In this document: positions 25,388 through 34,845 of the stretch, piece after piece
How the letters are laid out: each line of letters opens with the position of its first letter
Position numbering within the stretch: the first letter of the stretch is position 1
Assembly: GCF_014174495.1 (NCBI RefSeq)
Contig: NZ_JACJHR010000013.1
Span: forward strand, 62,001 to 126,000
DNA length: 64,000 nucleotides
Source of the DNA: Amycolatopsis echigonensis
GTDB taxonomy: Bacteria > Actinomycetota > Actinomycetes > Mycobacteriales > Pseudonocardiaceae
Reading direction: 5' to 3'
The notes under the pieces: model-generated
What the model was told of the DNA's origin: nothing
Database searches by the model: none
Seen by the model: only the letters and a program-made list of their open reading frames with translations
Program-made: the position numbers and the translations under genes

Positions 25388-25774
25388 CCGCCGAACTGGA
25401 CGACCTCGTGAGCGTGCGCTACCTCGTCGACGATGTCGACGCCGCGATCGCGTTCTACACCAAGCATTTCGGGTTCACCGTGCGCACGCATTTCCCGCCC
25501 GCGTTCGCCGACGTCACCCGCGGCAACTTGCGGCTGCCGCTGAGCGGACCGGCCAGCTCCGCCGGGCGCACCCTGCCCGACGGCAGCCAGCCTGCCCCCG
25601 GCGGCTGGAACCGCATCCACCTGATCGTCGAGGACATCGACGCCGAAGTCGCGCGGCTGCGCGCCGACGGCGTCGTATTCCGCAGCGACGTCATCAGCGG
25701 CCCCCGGCGGTCGCCAAATCGTGCTCGACGACCCGGCGGGCAACCCGGTCGAACTCTTCCAGCCCCGCGGCTGA
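25384..25774 (+). pseudogene. VOC/glyoxalase-family protein interrupted by a one-base frameshift
   Basis: The frame from ATG 25384 (overlapping the previous stop, ATGA) encodes a VOC domain: VRYLVDDVDAAIAFYTKHFG, later WNRIHLIVEDIDAEVARLRADG. At the five-C run 25701-25705 the frame changes. Removing one C restores GGRQIVLDDPAGNPVELFQP and a stop at 25772-25774, the normal C-terminus of VOC proteins with the last metal-ligand Glu. As written, the frame runs on to 25809 with an unrelated tail. It is either a true frameshift mutant, phase variation at a homopolymer, or a sequencing error. VOC enzymes are metal-dependent lyases, dioxygenases or resistance proteins. Confidence 0.8.
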
Positions 25775-25805
25775 CCGCCCCGGCCTTCAAGGAGAACCCG
25801 CCGCT

Positions 25806-27074
25806 GTGAACTCGCCTGCGCTCGCCCGACGGCTGGGCACCGGAGACGCCGTCGTCATCGGCCTCGGATCGATGATCGGCGCCGGCGTGTACGCGGCGTT
25901 CGGCCCTGCCGCCAAAGCCGCCGGCACCGGCCTGCTCATCGGCCTCGTGCTCGCCGCCGTCGTCGCGTACTGCAACGCCACCGCCTCCGCGCAGCTGGCC
26001 GCGCAATACCCGACCTCCGGCGGCACCTACGCCTACGGACGCGAACGGCTCGGCGAATGGTGGGGCTTCGCCGCGGGCTGGGGATTCGTCATCGGCAAAA
26101 CCGCCTCCTGCGCGGCCATGGCACTGACTTTCGCCACCTACGCGATCCCCGGGCCGTGGTGGTTGCAACGCCTCGTTGCAGTCGCCGGCGTGCTCGCCCT
26201 CGCCGTCCTCAACAGCCGCGGCGTCACCCGCACGGCTCAGCTGACCCGGATCCTGGTCACGATCACCCTGCTCGCGCTCGCCACGCTGGTTCTGGGCATC
26301 GCCTTCGGCGGCAACGCATCCCCGGCACACCTGGGCGGAAGCAGCGCATGGTCCTCCGGCGGGCTCTACGGCATTCTCCAAGCCGCCGGGCTGCTGTTCT
26401 TCGCCTTCGCCGGCTACGCCCGCATCGCCACCATGAGCGAAGAAGTGCGTGACCCGAAACGCGCCATCCCCCGCGCGATCCCCATCGCACTGGGGATCGC
26501 GGTCCTGGTCTATCTCGTGATCGGCGCCGCCGCGCTGCTCGCTGCCGGTCCCGCGCGTCTCGCCGAGTCCGCCGCACCGCTGACCACCGCCGTCACCGAC
26601 GCCGGAGCCGGCGCGCTCACCCCCGTCGTCCGCATCGGCGGCGCGGTCGCCAGCCTCGGCGCGCTGCTCGCGCTGATCGCGGGCATCGGCCGCACCACCC
26701 TGGCCATGGCCCGCAACCGCGATCTGCCCACCTGGCTCGCTGCAGTGCACCCTCGCTTCCGCGTCCCGCACCACGCCGAATTCGCCCTCGCCGTCGTGGT
26801 ATCCGTGCTGGTGCTGACCGCGGACCTGCGCGGCGTGATCGGGTTCTCCTCCTTCGGCGTGCTCGTCTACTACGCCCTCGCGAACCTCTCCGCGTTCACC
26901 CAGCAGCCGCCCGACCGCCGCTGGCCCCGGTGGCTGCAAATCCTCGGACTGGCCGGATGCCTCGTCCTCGCGACAACCCTGCCCTGGCCCTCGATCGTCG
27001 CCGGAGCCGCGGTATTCGCCGTCGGCCTCGTCGGACGGCTGCTCGTGCGCCGCTCGCGAGCCCGCCAGCGGTGA
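25806..27074 (+). CDS. APC-superfamily amino acid permease
   Basis: 422 aa, about 12 hydrophobic segments. It starts with a typical APC opening, LGTGDAVVIGLGSMIGAGVYAAFGPAA, and contains GLLFFAFAGYARIATMSEEV, the conserved segment of cationic/neutral amino acid permeases. It imports amino acids or polyamines across the inner membrane by H+ symport or exchange. The GTG start is preceded by AAGGAG at 25788. It is the last gene of the ArsR-phosphatase / VOC operon, which is an unusual combination; the substrate cannot be told. Confidence 0.85.
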   Translation: MNSPALARRLGTGDAVVIGLGSMIGAGVYAAFGPAAKAAGTGLLIGLVLAAVVAYCNATASAQLAAQYPTSGGTYAYGRERLGEWWGFAAGWGFVIGKTASCAAMALTFATYAIPGPWWLQRLVAVAGVLALAVLNSRGVTRTAQLTRILVTITLLALATLVLGIAFGGNASPAHLGGSSAWSSGGLYGILQAAGLLFFAFAGYARIATMSEEVRDPKRAIPRAIPIALGIAVLVYLVIGAAALLAAGPARLAESAAPLTTAVTDAGAGALTPVVRIGGAVASLGALLALIAGIGRTTLAMARNRDLPTWLAAVHPRFRVPHHAEFALAVVVSVLVLTADLRGVIGFSSFGVLVYYALANLSAFTQQPPDRRWPRWLQILGLAGCLVLATTLPWPSIVAGAAVFAVGLVGRLLVRRSRARQR

Positions 27075-27231
27075 CCGCCCGACGCAGCAGCGGGATCATG
27101 CTGTAGCGCTCCACGGCCCCGCTCAGCAACACCACCCCGTCTACATCGTCGAGGGGTCGACGGCGCGCGACTGCGAACGGCCTGCGATGCGACGACCGAC
27201 TCCCCACTGACCGCAGAAACGACGATTGACG

Positions 27232-27270
27232 GATACCCCTGGGGGCATGTGCAATGCCCCCGGGGGTATC
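27232..27270. promoter_or_regulatory. CsoR/CstR-type operator (double) before the DUF302 operon
   Basis: Two 17-base arms (27232-27248 and 27254-27270) are inverted copies with one mismatch, around a 5-base centre. Each contains GATACCCC/GGGGTATC, the ATACCC hexamer recognised by CsoR-family repressors. It lies 26 bases before the DUF302 start. Confidence 0.65.
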
Positions 27271-27295
27271 GTGAAAGTCGAGGAAAGGAGCTGCC

Positions 27296-27696
27296 GTGAA
27301 GCTGGGCTTGTCCCGCACCTACCGAAGCGCGGGTTTCGACCAAGTAATGGCCAAGACACGAACCGCGCTGGCCGACGCCGGTTTCGGGGTCCTGAGCGAG
27401 ATCGACGTGCAAGCGACCATGCGCGAGAAGCTGGACGAGCGGATGGAGCGCTACACCGTCCTGGGCGCGTGCAATCCGCCCCTCGCCCACCGCGCGCTGA
27501 CCGCGACCCGCGAGGTCGGATTGCTGTTGCCCTGCAACGTCGTGGTCCGCGAAAACGGCACCGAGGAGACGATCGTGGAGGCGATCAATCCCGCGGTGAT
27601 GGCGGACGTCGCACCCAAGGCGGGCATGGCCGAGGTCGCCGCGGAAGCCGCCGGACGGCTCGAGTCCGCGCTCGACGCACTCGACCGGGAGCTGGC

Positions 27697-27700
<4 letters not shown>
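27296..27700 (+). CDS. DUF302 family protein
   Basis: 134 aa, soluble. It has the DUF302 pattern: MAKTRTALADAGFGVLSEIDVQATM near the N-terminus, then LGACNPPLAHRALTATREVGLLLPCNVVV with conserved Cys and a later LVEAINP-like region (IVEAINPAVM). DUF302 proteins are commonly linked to sulfur oxidation or reactive-sulfur stress and CsoR/CstR regulators; the molecular role is not established. The GTG start at 27296 has AAGGAG upstream. Its stop overlaps the ATG of the nitroreductase gene. The ATACCC operator upstream places it under the CstR-like repressor encoded 0.8 kb downstream. Confidence 0.82.
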
Positions 27701-28777
<1,077 letters not shown>

Positions 28778-28783
28778 CCCTAC

Positions 28784-28798
28784 TGTCCACAACGGACA
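28784..28798 (+). terminator. Weak hairpin after the CstR-like gene
   Basis: TGTCC-ACAAC-GGACA, followed by TTTCC. The stem is only five bases, so this is a tentative terminator between the two convergent genes. Confidence 0.3.
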
Positions 28799-28812
28799 TT
28801 TCCTCGCCGGCG

Positions 28813-29358
28813 TCAGTTCTCCGCCGGGGCGCGGCCGAGGCGGATGGCCGACACCAGGAAGAAGATCCCGCCCAGCACCGCGTACCCGGCCACGGCGGCC
28901 AGCGACGGGTTCGGCCCGCCGGCGCTGAGAACGAAGTTGGCCCCGGCCAGCACGGAGATGCCGCCGCTGAGGATCATCGGCCACTGGCCGCCCATCCGGC
29001 GCCTGCCGACCGCGACGATCAACTGGACAAGACCGGCCACGACGGCCCAAGCGCCCCAGACCCGCAGCACGGCCGGAACGCCGGACGCGCTGGCGATCGC
29101 GACGCCGATCCCGGCCAGCAGGCTGATCGCGATGTTCACGTACAACCCCGCGGCACGGGACGAGCGCGCGTCCACGACCGCGGCCGCGACGTCGAACAAC
29201 GGATACCCGACGACCAGCACCACCCCGATCGGGCCGAGGTGCGATTTCGAGGTGAGGAACAGCAGCGCGGCCCAGACGACCGCGAAGGCGAACCGCACGA
29301 AGTAGAGGCGACGCAGCGGGGCAGCGCTCCGGGCGGCAGGCGAGTCAACGATGGTCAC
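28813..29358 (-). CDS. Integral membrane protein, DUF308-like
   Basis: 181 aa with six hydrophobic segments in three pairs (LYFVRFAFAVVWAALLFL, PIGVVLVVGYPLFDVAAAVV, LYVNIAISLLAGIGVAIASA and so on), a layout like HdeD/DUF308 small membrane proteins. No enzymatic residues can be pointed out. The GTG start has GGAAGGA upstream. A perfect TetR-type palindrome at 29394-29411 lies in its promoter region. The next gene upstream on the same strand encodes a TetR repressor, the likely controller. Confidence 0.7.
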   Translation of the reverse strand: MTIVDSPAARSAAPLRRLYFVRFAFAVVWAALLFLTSKSHLGPIGVVLVVGYPLFDVAAAVVDARSSRAAGLYVNIAISLLAGIGVAIASASGVPAVLRVWGAWAVVAGLVQLIVAVGRRRMGGQWPMILSGGISVLAGANFVLSAGGPNPSLAAVAGYAVLGGIFFLVSAIRLGRAPAEN

Positions 29359-29393
29359 GATGATCCTTCCGGAAAGGAGTCGGCGTCCAGGAG

Positions 29394-29411
29394 AGACCGA
29401 ACGTTCTATCT
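29394..29411. promoter_or_regulatory. Palindromic TetR-type operator before the membrane protein gene
   Basis: AGACCGAACGTTCTATCT: the core GAACGTTC is a perfect palindrome and the outer AGA/TCT also match. It lies 36 bases before the membrane-protein start and 76 bases beyond the end of the TetR gene. Confidence 0.55.
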
Positions 29412-29487
29412 CCCTCAGAGCCTGTCCGCTCGGCCGGGTGCGGTCAAGACAGGTCGTTCTTTCCGAAGTCTTACGGCGCGCGGCGCG

Positions 29488-30072
29488 CTACTTCGCCGAG
29501 TCGAGGCGGTGCTGCAGGATGCCCTCGACGCCCTGGACGAACGTCTCGCCGACCTGGGCCGGGTCCGTCAGGCAGCCCGACGCCATCGCGCCGTCGCGGA
29601 GCATCACGAAATGCCGTGCCGCCGGTTCCGGCGGGGTCTCGCCGACCTGTGCGAGCAGGTCCGTGACCGTGCCCAGGAACCACTCGCGGTGCGTCAGGAC
29701 GGCTTGGTGCACGGGATGCTCGGGGTCCGGGTATTCCGCCGCCGCGTTGAGGAACGCGCAGCCGCGGAAGTGCGCCGACTGGATGCTGTCGGCGATGAAT
29801 CCGGCGACCGCGCGCAGCGCGTCGGCCGCAGGTGGGTTGCCGGCGAAGATCTTGCCGATTCCGTCGCGCTCCATCTCGGAGACGCTCTGCAGATACGCGA
29901 CGACGAGGTCTTCCTTGCCGGGAAAATGCCGGTACAGGGTGGCCCGGGTGACCTTCGCCTCCGCGACGATCCGGTCGATCCCCACCGAGTGGAGGCCTTC
30001 GGCGTAGAAGATCCGGGTGGCTGTCGCGAGCAGCCTCGACCGCGCTTCGGACACCTGGACCTTCTGCACCAC
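29488..30072 (-). CDS. TetR-family transcriptional regulator
   Basis: 194 aa. The N-terminal HTH reads RLLATATRIFYAEGLHSVGIDRIVAEAKVTRATLYRHFPGKEDLVVAYL (residues about 12-60). The ligand-binding part contains CAFLNAAAEYPDPEHPV, a pattern seen in TetR regulators of the LmrA/YxaF or KstR2-like type. It is upstream of the DUF308-like gene on the same strand with the palindrome 29394-29411 between them, so this is its probable target. The GTG or ATG start near 30072 lacks a strong Shine-Dalgarno sequence. Ligand unknown. Confidence 0.85.
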   Translation of the reverse strand: MVQKVQVSEARSRLLATATRIFYAEGLHSVGIDRIVAEAKVTRATLYRHFPGKEDLVVAYLQSVSEMERDGIGKIFAGNPPAADALRAVAGFIADSIQSAHFRGCAFLNAAAEYPDPEHPVHQAVLTHREWFLGTVTDLLAQVGETPPEPAARHFVMLRDGAMASGCLTDPAQVGETFVQGVEGILQHRLDSAK

Positions 30073-30500
30073 AACCGCAACGCTAGCAGAGACAACGGGC
30101 CCCTACCCCGGCTCGACGCGGCCCTTCGTCCTCCCGGGCGGTGACATTGCGCCCTGCCGCGCGACGCAAGCAAGAACAAGAATCGAAAGTGCGAGAGCCA
30201 CGCGCGAGCGACTCCCGACGAATCGGCGGCGCGCTCTCGCCTCGAGCGGTGGTGGCGGTACGGGCTGTCCCCTCTCCCCTGGCCCGGCCGCTGCCGCCGC
30301 TTCCTGCCTTGGACGCCGTCGAGGGCCTTCCGTTTCGCTTGCGCAGCAATCACTCCATCCCCGCATACCGGGGGACGAAAGACTCGGGAGTATCGACTGC
30401 CCGGTCCTGTCCTTCGCCTCTGCCCGCGCCGCCCGGGCAGCGGCACCGTGGAAGCAGCAGCGGCAGCAACCAGATGCTTCCCTCCGGGAAGGAGGACGAC
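30073..30500. other. Gene-free region with a DevR-box-like site
   Basis: 428 bases without a convincing gene on either strand. The only recognisable element is GGGGACGAAAGACTCGGG at 30371-30388, which fits 12 of 16 core positions of the DosR consensus and resembles the elements at 19696 and 23594. It lies 113 bases upstream of the small KOW-like gene. Confidence 0.5.
30371..30388. promoter_or_regulatory. DevR/DosR-box-like element, third site
   Basis: GGGGACGAAAGACTCGGG. It shares GAAAGAC and the flanking C/G blocks with the two 19-base copies near 19.7 and 23.6 kb. Position upstream of a monocistronic gene supports a regulatory role; direct evidence is lacking. Confidence 0.4.
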
Positions 30501-30767
30501 ATGGCTCGTCGCACCCGGGATCCAGGGCCTGCCCGACCGGGCGGGTTCCCCGCTGGCCTTCGCGTACGCGTGCACGGTGGCCGGTTCGAAGGCATGGCCG
30601 GGATCGTCGTCGACCGCTCGCCCGATCTGCGCCCTGGCTCGGTCTGGGTGGAGTTCGCGCCGGGCCATCCGCGGCTCGTGCCGGGATACCGGCTCGGGGT
30701 CGGCGAGACCCCTGACTGCCCGGGAATGGCCTCGGCCGCAGAGGCCGAAGGTCACTTCGGCCCGTGA
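30501..30767 (+). CDS. Small KOW-like domain protein
   Basis: 88 aa. The segment LRVRVHGGRFEGMAGIVVDRS...GSVWVEFAPGHPRLVPGYRL resembles a KOW/SH3-like barrel as found in NusG or ribosomal proteins. No other domain is present. The start is secure: GGAAGGAGG lies just before ATG 30501. It is monocistronic, preceded by a DevR-box-like element and followed at once by a perfect hairpin. The role is unknown; binding of nucleic acid or protein is possible for this fold. Confidence 0.65.
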   Translation: MARRTRDPGPARPGGFPAGLRVRVHGGRFEGMAGIVVDRSPDLRPGSVWVEFAPGHPRLVPGYRLGVGETPDCPGMASAAEAEGHFGP

Positions 30768-30775
30768 CGTGCGCC

Positions 30776-30801
30776 CGGTGAACGATCCGCATCGTTCACC
30801 G
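30776..30801 (+). terminator. Terminator hairpin after the KOW-like gene
   Basis: A perfect 11-base stem (30776-30786 with 30791-30801) and CCGC loop begin 8 bases after the stop codon. No U tract. Confidence 0.75.
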
Positions 30802-30859
30802 AAGCTGACCAGCACCGGGTGGTGCCGCAGCGGGACAGTCCCGCCGAGCCGACCGCGGC

Positions 30860-31091
30860 GCGGTCTTCGCGATGGTCGCCCTGCTAAACAAGGTCGGCTC
30901 GGTGACCGGAGTCGTCGGAGCCGCAGGCGGTCTGGGCGGCTTCATTCCTCCGCTGGTGATAGGAGCGCTCTACGGCGGTCTCGGTTCCGTACGCGCTCGG
31001 GTTGGCTGCCCTGGTGGCCGCGGCGGCACTCGCGTTCACCGCGACCGTGGCGAAACGCTCGCTGCGCCAGCACTCCGAACTCGGAGTGTGA
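30860..31091 (+). pseudogene. NarK nitrate/nitrite transporter C-terminal remnant
   Basis: The frame [20 protein letters not shown], then [19 protein letters not shown], is the conserved C-terminal part of NarK/NasA-type MFS nitrate transporters (the NS-like glycine signature region and helix 11). A one-base insertion near 30992 shifts the frame. In the next frame [20 protein letters not shown] and a basic tail lead to a stop at 31089-31091. The N-terminal ten helices are absent. It is thus a doubly damaged remnant. Confidence 0.75.
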
Positions 31092-31158
31092 ACCTGCGGA
31101 ACTGACCCGGGAGCGCGACGCGGCCAAGCCACGCCGAATTCCCGGGTCGTGCCCGGCG

Positions 31159-32331
31159 CTATCCCGCCAGATGATCGCCGATCTGTGCGAACACCGCCTC
31201 CAGCGGCGGCACCGGAACGGACGGCGACATCACGTGCGATCCGTAGTGGGCGATGACCAGTTCGAGCCCCGGACTGACCTGCAGACGCTGCCCGTGGATG
31301 CCCTTCGCGCCGAACGTGCCGTGGCCGTCGTCGGGGACCCACCAGAAATTGTGGTACCCGATCGGCCGGACGGCACCGGTCGGCAAGGCGCGCTGGGCAG
31401 GGCCGGGCGGCACGTCGGTCAGATCGGCGACGACGCGTTCCTGCACGATCTGCTGGTCGCCGACCGCGCCGCCGCGGCGCAGCATCTCCCCTGCCCGGGC
31501 AAGATCGCGCAGGGTCGCGCTGTAGCGGCCGCAGGCGATCTCGGTGCCGGTGGAATCCAGGCAGTAGGCACCGTCCTCGTCGGCACCCAGCCGGGCCCAG
31601 ATCCGTTCGCTCCACAGCTCCGCGAGGCTGACGCCGGTGACGCGACGGAGGGCTTCGGCCACGGCCTCCGTGTTGCCGTTGTCGTAGCGGAATTCGGTTC
31701 CCGGCGGAGCGACGGCCTGCGCGGTGGCCAGATGTTCCTTCACACTCGTGGGCCCGGTGTAGCCGGCGGGGCGGGGCACGATGCCGACGGCGGCGAAATA
31801 GCGTTGTGCTTCAAGGGGTTTGCAGAACGTACGTCCGCCGTAGTTCATCACGGTGCCCATGTGCAGCAGGTGATGGATCGTGGCGTCGCCGAACGCGGTG
31901 CCGCCGAGTTCAGGTGCGTAGTGAGACAGCGGCTGATCCGCGTCGAGTGCACCCTCGTCGATCAGGAGCGCGGCCAGCAGCCCGGTCCACGACTTCGCGA
32001 CCGATGCGGACAGGTGGATATCGTGCGGCCGCATGCCGTGGAAGTACCGCTCGTAAACGATCTTTCCGCGGTGTGCCACCAGGATCGCGTCGGTTTCCGC
32101 GCTGGCAAGGAACTCAGCCAGCTTGACCGCCGCGTCCCCGGCACGCGGAGTCACGAGAAGGTGGTCCAGGTCTTGCGGATCCTCGGGCAGCTCCCAGCGC
32201 GGGCCCGCACCGCGCCAGACGCGCCGGGTCGGGCCGGTTTCCCTGGCGCGCGTCATGCCGAGGCGGACGAAGGCCGGGTCGACGTAGCCTCGGCTCCAAT
32301 ACGCATTGTCCACAGTGTACGGAGTGGTCAC
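31159..32331 (-). CDS. Serine hydrolase of the beta-lactamase / penicillin-binding-protein fold
   Basis: 390 aa from the GTG at 32331, which overlaps the MFS stop by 4 bases; longer frames upstream lie inside that gene. The class C-type motifs are present: SxxK as S110-V-A-K113 (SASVAKSW), YxN as YDN in FRYDNGNTE (about 210), and a possible HGQR in place of KTG in the third motif. There is no signal peptide, so it acts in the cytosol, more like an esterase EstB/6-aminohexanoate hydrolase than a beta-lactamase. As last gene of a CoA-ligase operon it may release the carboxylic acid from an ester or amide. Confidence 0.82.
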   Translation of the reverse strand: MTTPYTVDNAYWSRGYVDPAFVRLGMTRARETGPTRRVWRGAGPRWELPEDPQDLDHLLVTPRAGDAAVKLAEFLASAETDAILVAHRGKIVYERYFHGMRPHDIHLSASVAKSWTGLLAALLIDEGALDADQPLSHYAPELGGTAFGDATIHHLLHMGTVMNYGGRTFCKPLEAQRYFAAVGIVPRPAGYTGPTSVKEHLATAQAVAPPGTEFRYDNGNTEAVAEALRRVTGVSLAELWSERIWARLGADEDGAYCLDSTGTEIACGRYSATLRDLARAGEMLRRGGAVGDQQIVQERVVADLTDVPPGPAQRALPTGAVRPIGYHNFWWVPDDGHGTFGAKGIHGQRLQVSPGLELVIAHYGSHVMSPSVPVPPLEAVFAQIGDHLAG

Positions 32332-33650
32332 GGTTTCTCCTTGACTACGGCGAGGGCAGCGATGCGCCGGGCGTCGCGTTCCGGACGGACGAAGAACAGC
32401 GCGCCCAGCCCGCCCGCCATCATCAGGACGCCGGGAATCGCGAACGCGGTGGCGAATCCGGCAGCCGGTCCGTCGGCGGCCTCGACGAGCCGACCGGTGA
32501 CGTACGGCGCGAGCAGCCCGGCCACGGTGACCAGCGCGACGCTGACGGACAGCACCGCACCCCGTTGTGCGGGCGGGCTGATCTCGCTGTTCACCGTCTG
32601 GCCGTTGGCGAACGTGACGCCGTGGAAGCTGAACGCCACGGCGATCAGGACGATCCGCAGGGCGGGCTGCGTCACGGTCGGCAGCAGCACCATCGCCGAG
32701 CCCGCCAGGATCAGCACGCAGCCGCCGAGCACGCCGCGCGCGATCCGGCTGGGCACGCCGAGGTGCAGCAGCCACTGGGTGATCGCGCCGTGCGCGAAGG
32801 TCAGGATCAGCCCGGCCAGCCAGGGAATCGTCGCGATCGCGGCCGCCTCGCCGGTGCTGTAGCCCAGTGCCGCTTCAAGGTAGGACGGCAGCCAGGCGAC
32901 CATCAGCGTAGACGTCCAGTAGGCGCCGAACGCTCCGGTGAACCCGCCGAGCCAGGTTCCGGAGAGCAGGATCCGCCGGTACGGGACCCTGCTGGCCGGG
33001 ACCGGCGCCGCACCGGCCGGGGCCAGGTCCACCGGCCCGTCGCGGCCGATCGCCAGCCACAGCGCGCACCACGCACAGCCGACCAGGAACAGGGTCAGGA
33101 ACGCGGCACGCCAGCCGAAGTGCACGATCACCACGGTGAGCAGCGGGGTCGCGATCGCCCCGCCCATCGCGCCGCCGCCGACGATCAACGCGCTCGGAAT
33201 ATTGCGCTTGGCGTTGGGAAACCAGCTGTGGGCGGCGTGCAATGCCATGGGCTGCGCGGGCCCTTCGGCGGCGCCGAGCACGATCCGGCTCGCCAGCAGC
33301 AGCCCGATCCCGCCGGCGGCCACCACGGACACCTGCGTCACCGCCCACACCAGGGCGAGCACCAGCAGGATCCACCGGGTCGAAATCCGGCTGGACGCGA
33401 GGCCGACCGCCAGCGCGCACACGCTGAACAGGAAGAAGAACGAACTGGACAGCAGGCCGTACTGCGACGGGCTCAGCCCGAACTCGTGCATGATCGGACG
33501 CGCGGCCAAGCCGAGAACGGTCTTGTCGCCGTAGTTGATCAGCATGAACAGCAGCAGCATGACCACCACGGACCAGCGACGCAGCCAACCGCTTCCCGCC
33601 ACGCCGTCCGTCGGCGCGGCGGACCGCGGCCTGGTGCCCGCCGGCTTCAC
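32328..33650 (-). CDS. MFS transporter (ACS/aromatic or organic acid type)
   Basis: 440 aa from the GTG at 33650, which overlaps the acyl-CoA dehydrogenase stop (GTGA). About 12 hydrophobic segments. The opening LINYGDKTVLGLAARPIMHEFGLSPSQYGLLSS resembles the anion:cation symporter (ACS) family, which takes up hexuronates, phthalate and other organic acids with protons. The loop 2-3 signature is unusual but present as SSRISTRWILL. In this operon it probably imports the acid activated by the CoA ligase. Confidence 0.85.
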   Translation of the reverse strand: MKPAGTRPRSAAPTDGVAGSGWLRRWSVVVMLLLFMLINYGDKTVLGLAARPIMHEFGLSPSQYGLLSSSFFFLFSVCALAVGLASSRISTRWILLVLALVWAVTQVSVVAAGGIGLLLASRIVLGAAEGPAQPMALHAAHSWFPNAKRNIPSALIVGGGAMGGAIATPLLTVVIVHFGWRAAFLTLFLVGCAWCALWLAIGRDGPVDLAPAGAAPVPASRVPYRRILLSGTWLGGFTGAFGAYWTSTLMVAWLPSYLEAALGYSTGEAAAIATIPWLAGLILTFAHGAITQWLLHLGVPSRIARGVLGGCVLILAGSAMVLLPTVTQPALRIVLIAVAFSFHGVTFANGQTVNSEISPPAQRGAVLSVSVALVTVAGLLAPYVTGRLVEAADGPAAGFATAFAIPGVLMMAGGLGALFFVRPERDARRIAALAVVKEKP

Positions 33651-34834
33651 CGCTGCGCCCCGGTCTGGAGCAGGGCTTTGGCGATCCCGTTCTTCTGGAT
33701 CTCCGACGACCCGGTCAGCACGCGGAACATCCGCAGGCGCCGGAACAGCCACTCCACCTCCGCCCCGCGCACGAGCCCGGCCTTGCCGTGGATCTGCACT
33801 GCCTCGTCGGCGATGCGGAAGGCGTTCTCCGCCACGAACAGCTTGCACATGAACGCCTCCGTGCTCGGTTTGCTTCCGGAGTCCAGTTCGGACAGCGCGT
33901 CGTAGGTCATGGCGCGGGCCGCGTAGTACGCGGTGGCCATGTCGGCGATCTTGTGCTGGATCGACTGCAACGCGGCCAGCGGTCCGCCGAACACCTGGCG
34001 GGTGCGGGCGAATTCGATGGTGAGTTCCAGCGCGCGACGGGCGTGGCCCAGGACCGTGGGGCAGTGCAGCAGCCGGTTGGTGGTGACCCGGCCGAGTCCG
34101 ATGCGCAATCCGTCGCCGACCTGGCCGAGCAGCTGCTGCGGGCCGACGTAGCAGTCGTCGAGGATGATGTCGGACTCGATGTGCTGGCCGGACATCGGAA
34201 CCTCGCCGTCGGCGACGGTGCAGCCCGGCGAGTCGAGGTCGACCAGGAACGCCGAGTAGCTCTCCTCCTCCCCCGCCATCCGGGCGACCAGCACGGAGAA
34301 GTCAGCGATCGGGCCGGCCGAGGAGAACACCTTGTGCCCGCTGATTCGCCAGCCGTCGCCGTCCGGGGTCGCCGTGGTGCGCATGGCCCGCACGTCCGAC
34401 CCGGCATTGGTTTCGGTGAGCGAGAAGCAGCAGGCGCGTTCCCCTCGGACCACCGGCAGCAGGTACCGCTCGCGCTGGTGCTCGGTGGCCGTGGAGAAGA
34501 TCGCGCCGGCGCGCAGCGGGCCGCCCAGGTCGCCGAGCACGCAGTGGTACAGGATCCGGCCGGACGCGCCGACCTCCTCCTTGAGCGCGGCCAGTTCGGT
34601 GTAGGTCAGGTCGAGGCCGCCGTACTCGCTGGGCAGGTGGACGCCGTAGAAACCCAGCTCCCGGCAGCGTTTCCAGACGGGCTCCACCATGGCGCGGGTC
34701 AGCGGTGTCTCCGGGGTCAGCCCGAGCGTGGCCTCGTAGTCAGCGAGTTCGCCGGACAGATATTCGCGCAGGCGCGCGACCAGCTCGGCCAGCCGCGGGT
34801 TGTCGGCGTAAGCCGGGGTAAGGGTGAAGGACAT
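33647..34834 (-). CDS. Acyl-CoA dehydrogenase
   Basis: 395 aa from ATG 34834, preceded by GAGGAGG. It shows the full ACAD layout. The N-terminal helical domain contains LGFYGVHLPSEYGGLDLTYTELA. The middle beta domain has CFSLTETNAGSDVRAMRTTA and GWRISGHKVFSSAGP, and the C-terminal helices have FARTRQVFGGPLAALQSIQHKIADM and EAVQIHGKAGLVR. It binds FAD and oxidises an acyl-CoA at C2-C3, passing electrons to ETF. It follows the CoA ligase gene by 11 bases, so the substrate is most likely the product of that enzyme. Confidence 0.9.
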   Translation of the reverse strand: MSFTLTPAYADNPRLAELVARLREYLSGELADYEATLGLTPETPLTRAMVEPVWKRCRELGFYGVHLPSEYGGLDLTYTELAALKEEVGASGRILYHCVLGDLGGPLRAGAIFSTATEHQRERYLLPVVRGERACCFSLTETNAGSDVRAMRTTATPDGDGWRISGHKVFSSAGPIADFSVLVARMAGEEESYSAFLVDLDSPGCTVADGEVPMSGQHIESDIILDDCYVGPQQLLGQVGDGLRIGLGRVTTNRLLHCPTVLGHARRALELTIEFARTRQVFGGPLAALQSIQHKIADMATAYYAARAMTYDALSELDSGSKPSTEAFMCKLFVAENAFRIADEAVQIHGKAGLVRGAEVEWLFRRLRMFRVLTGSSEIQKNGIAKALLQTGAQR

Positions 34835-34845
34835 GCCGGGCCTCC

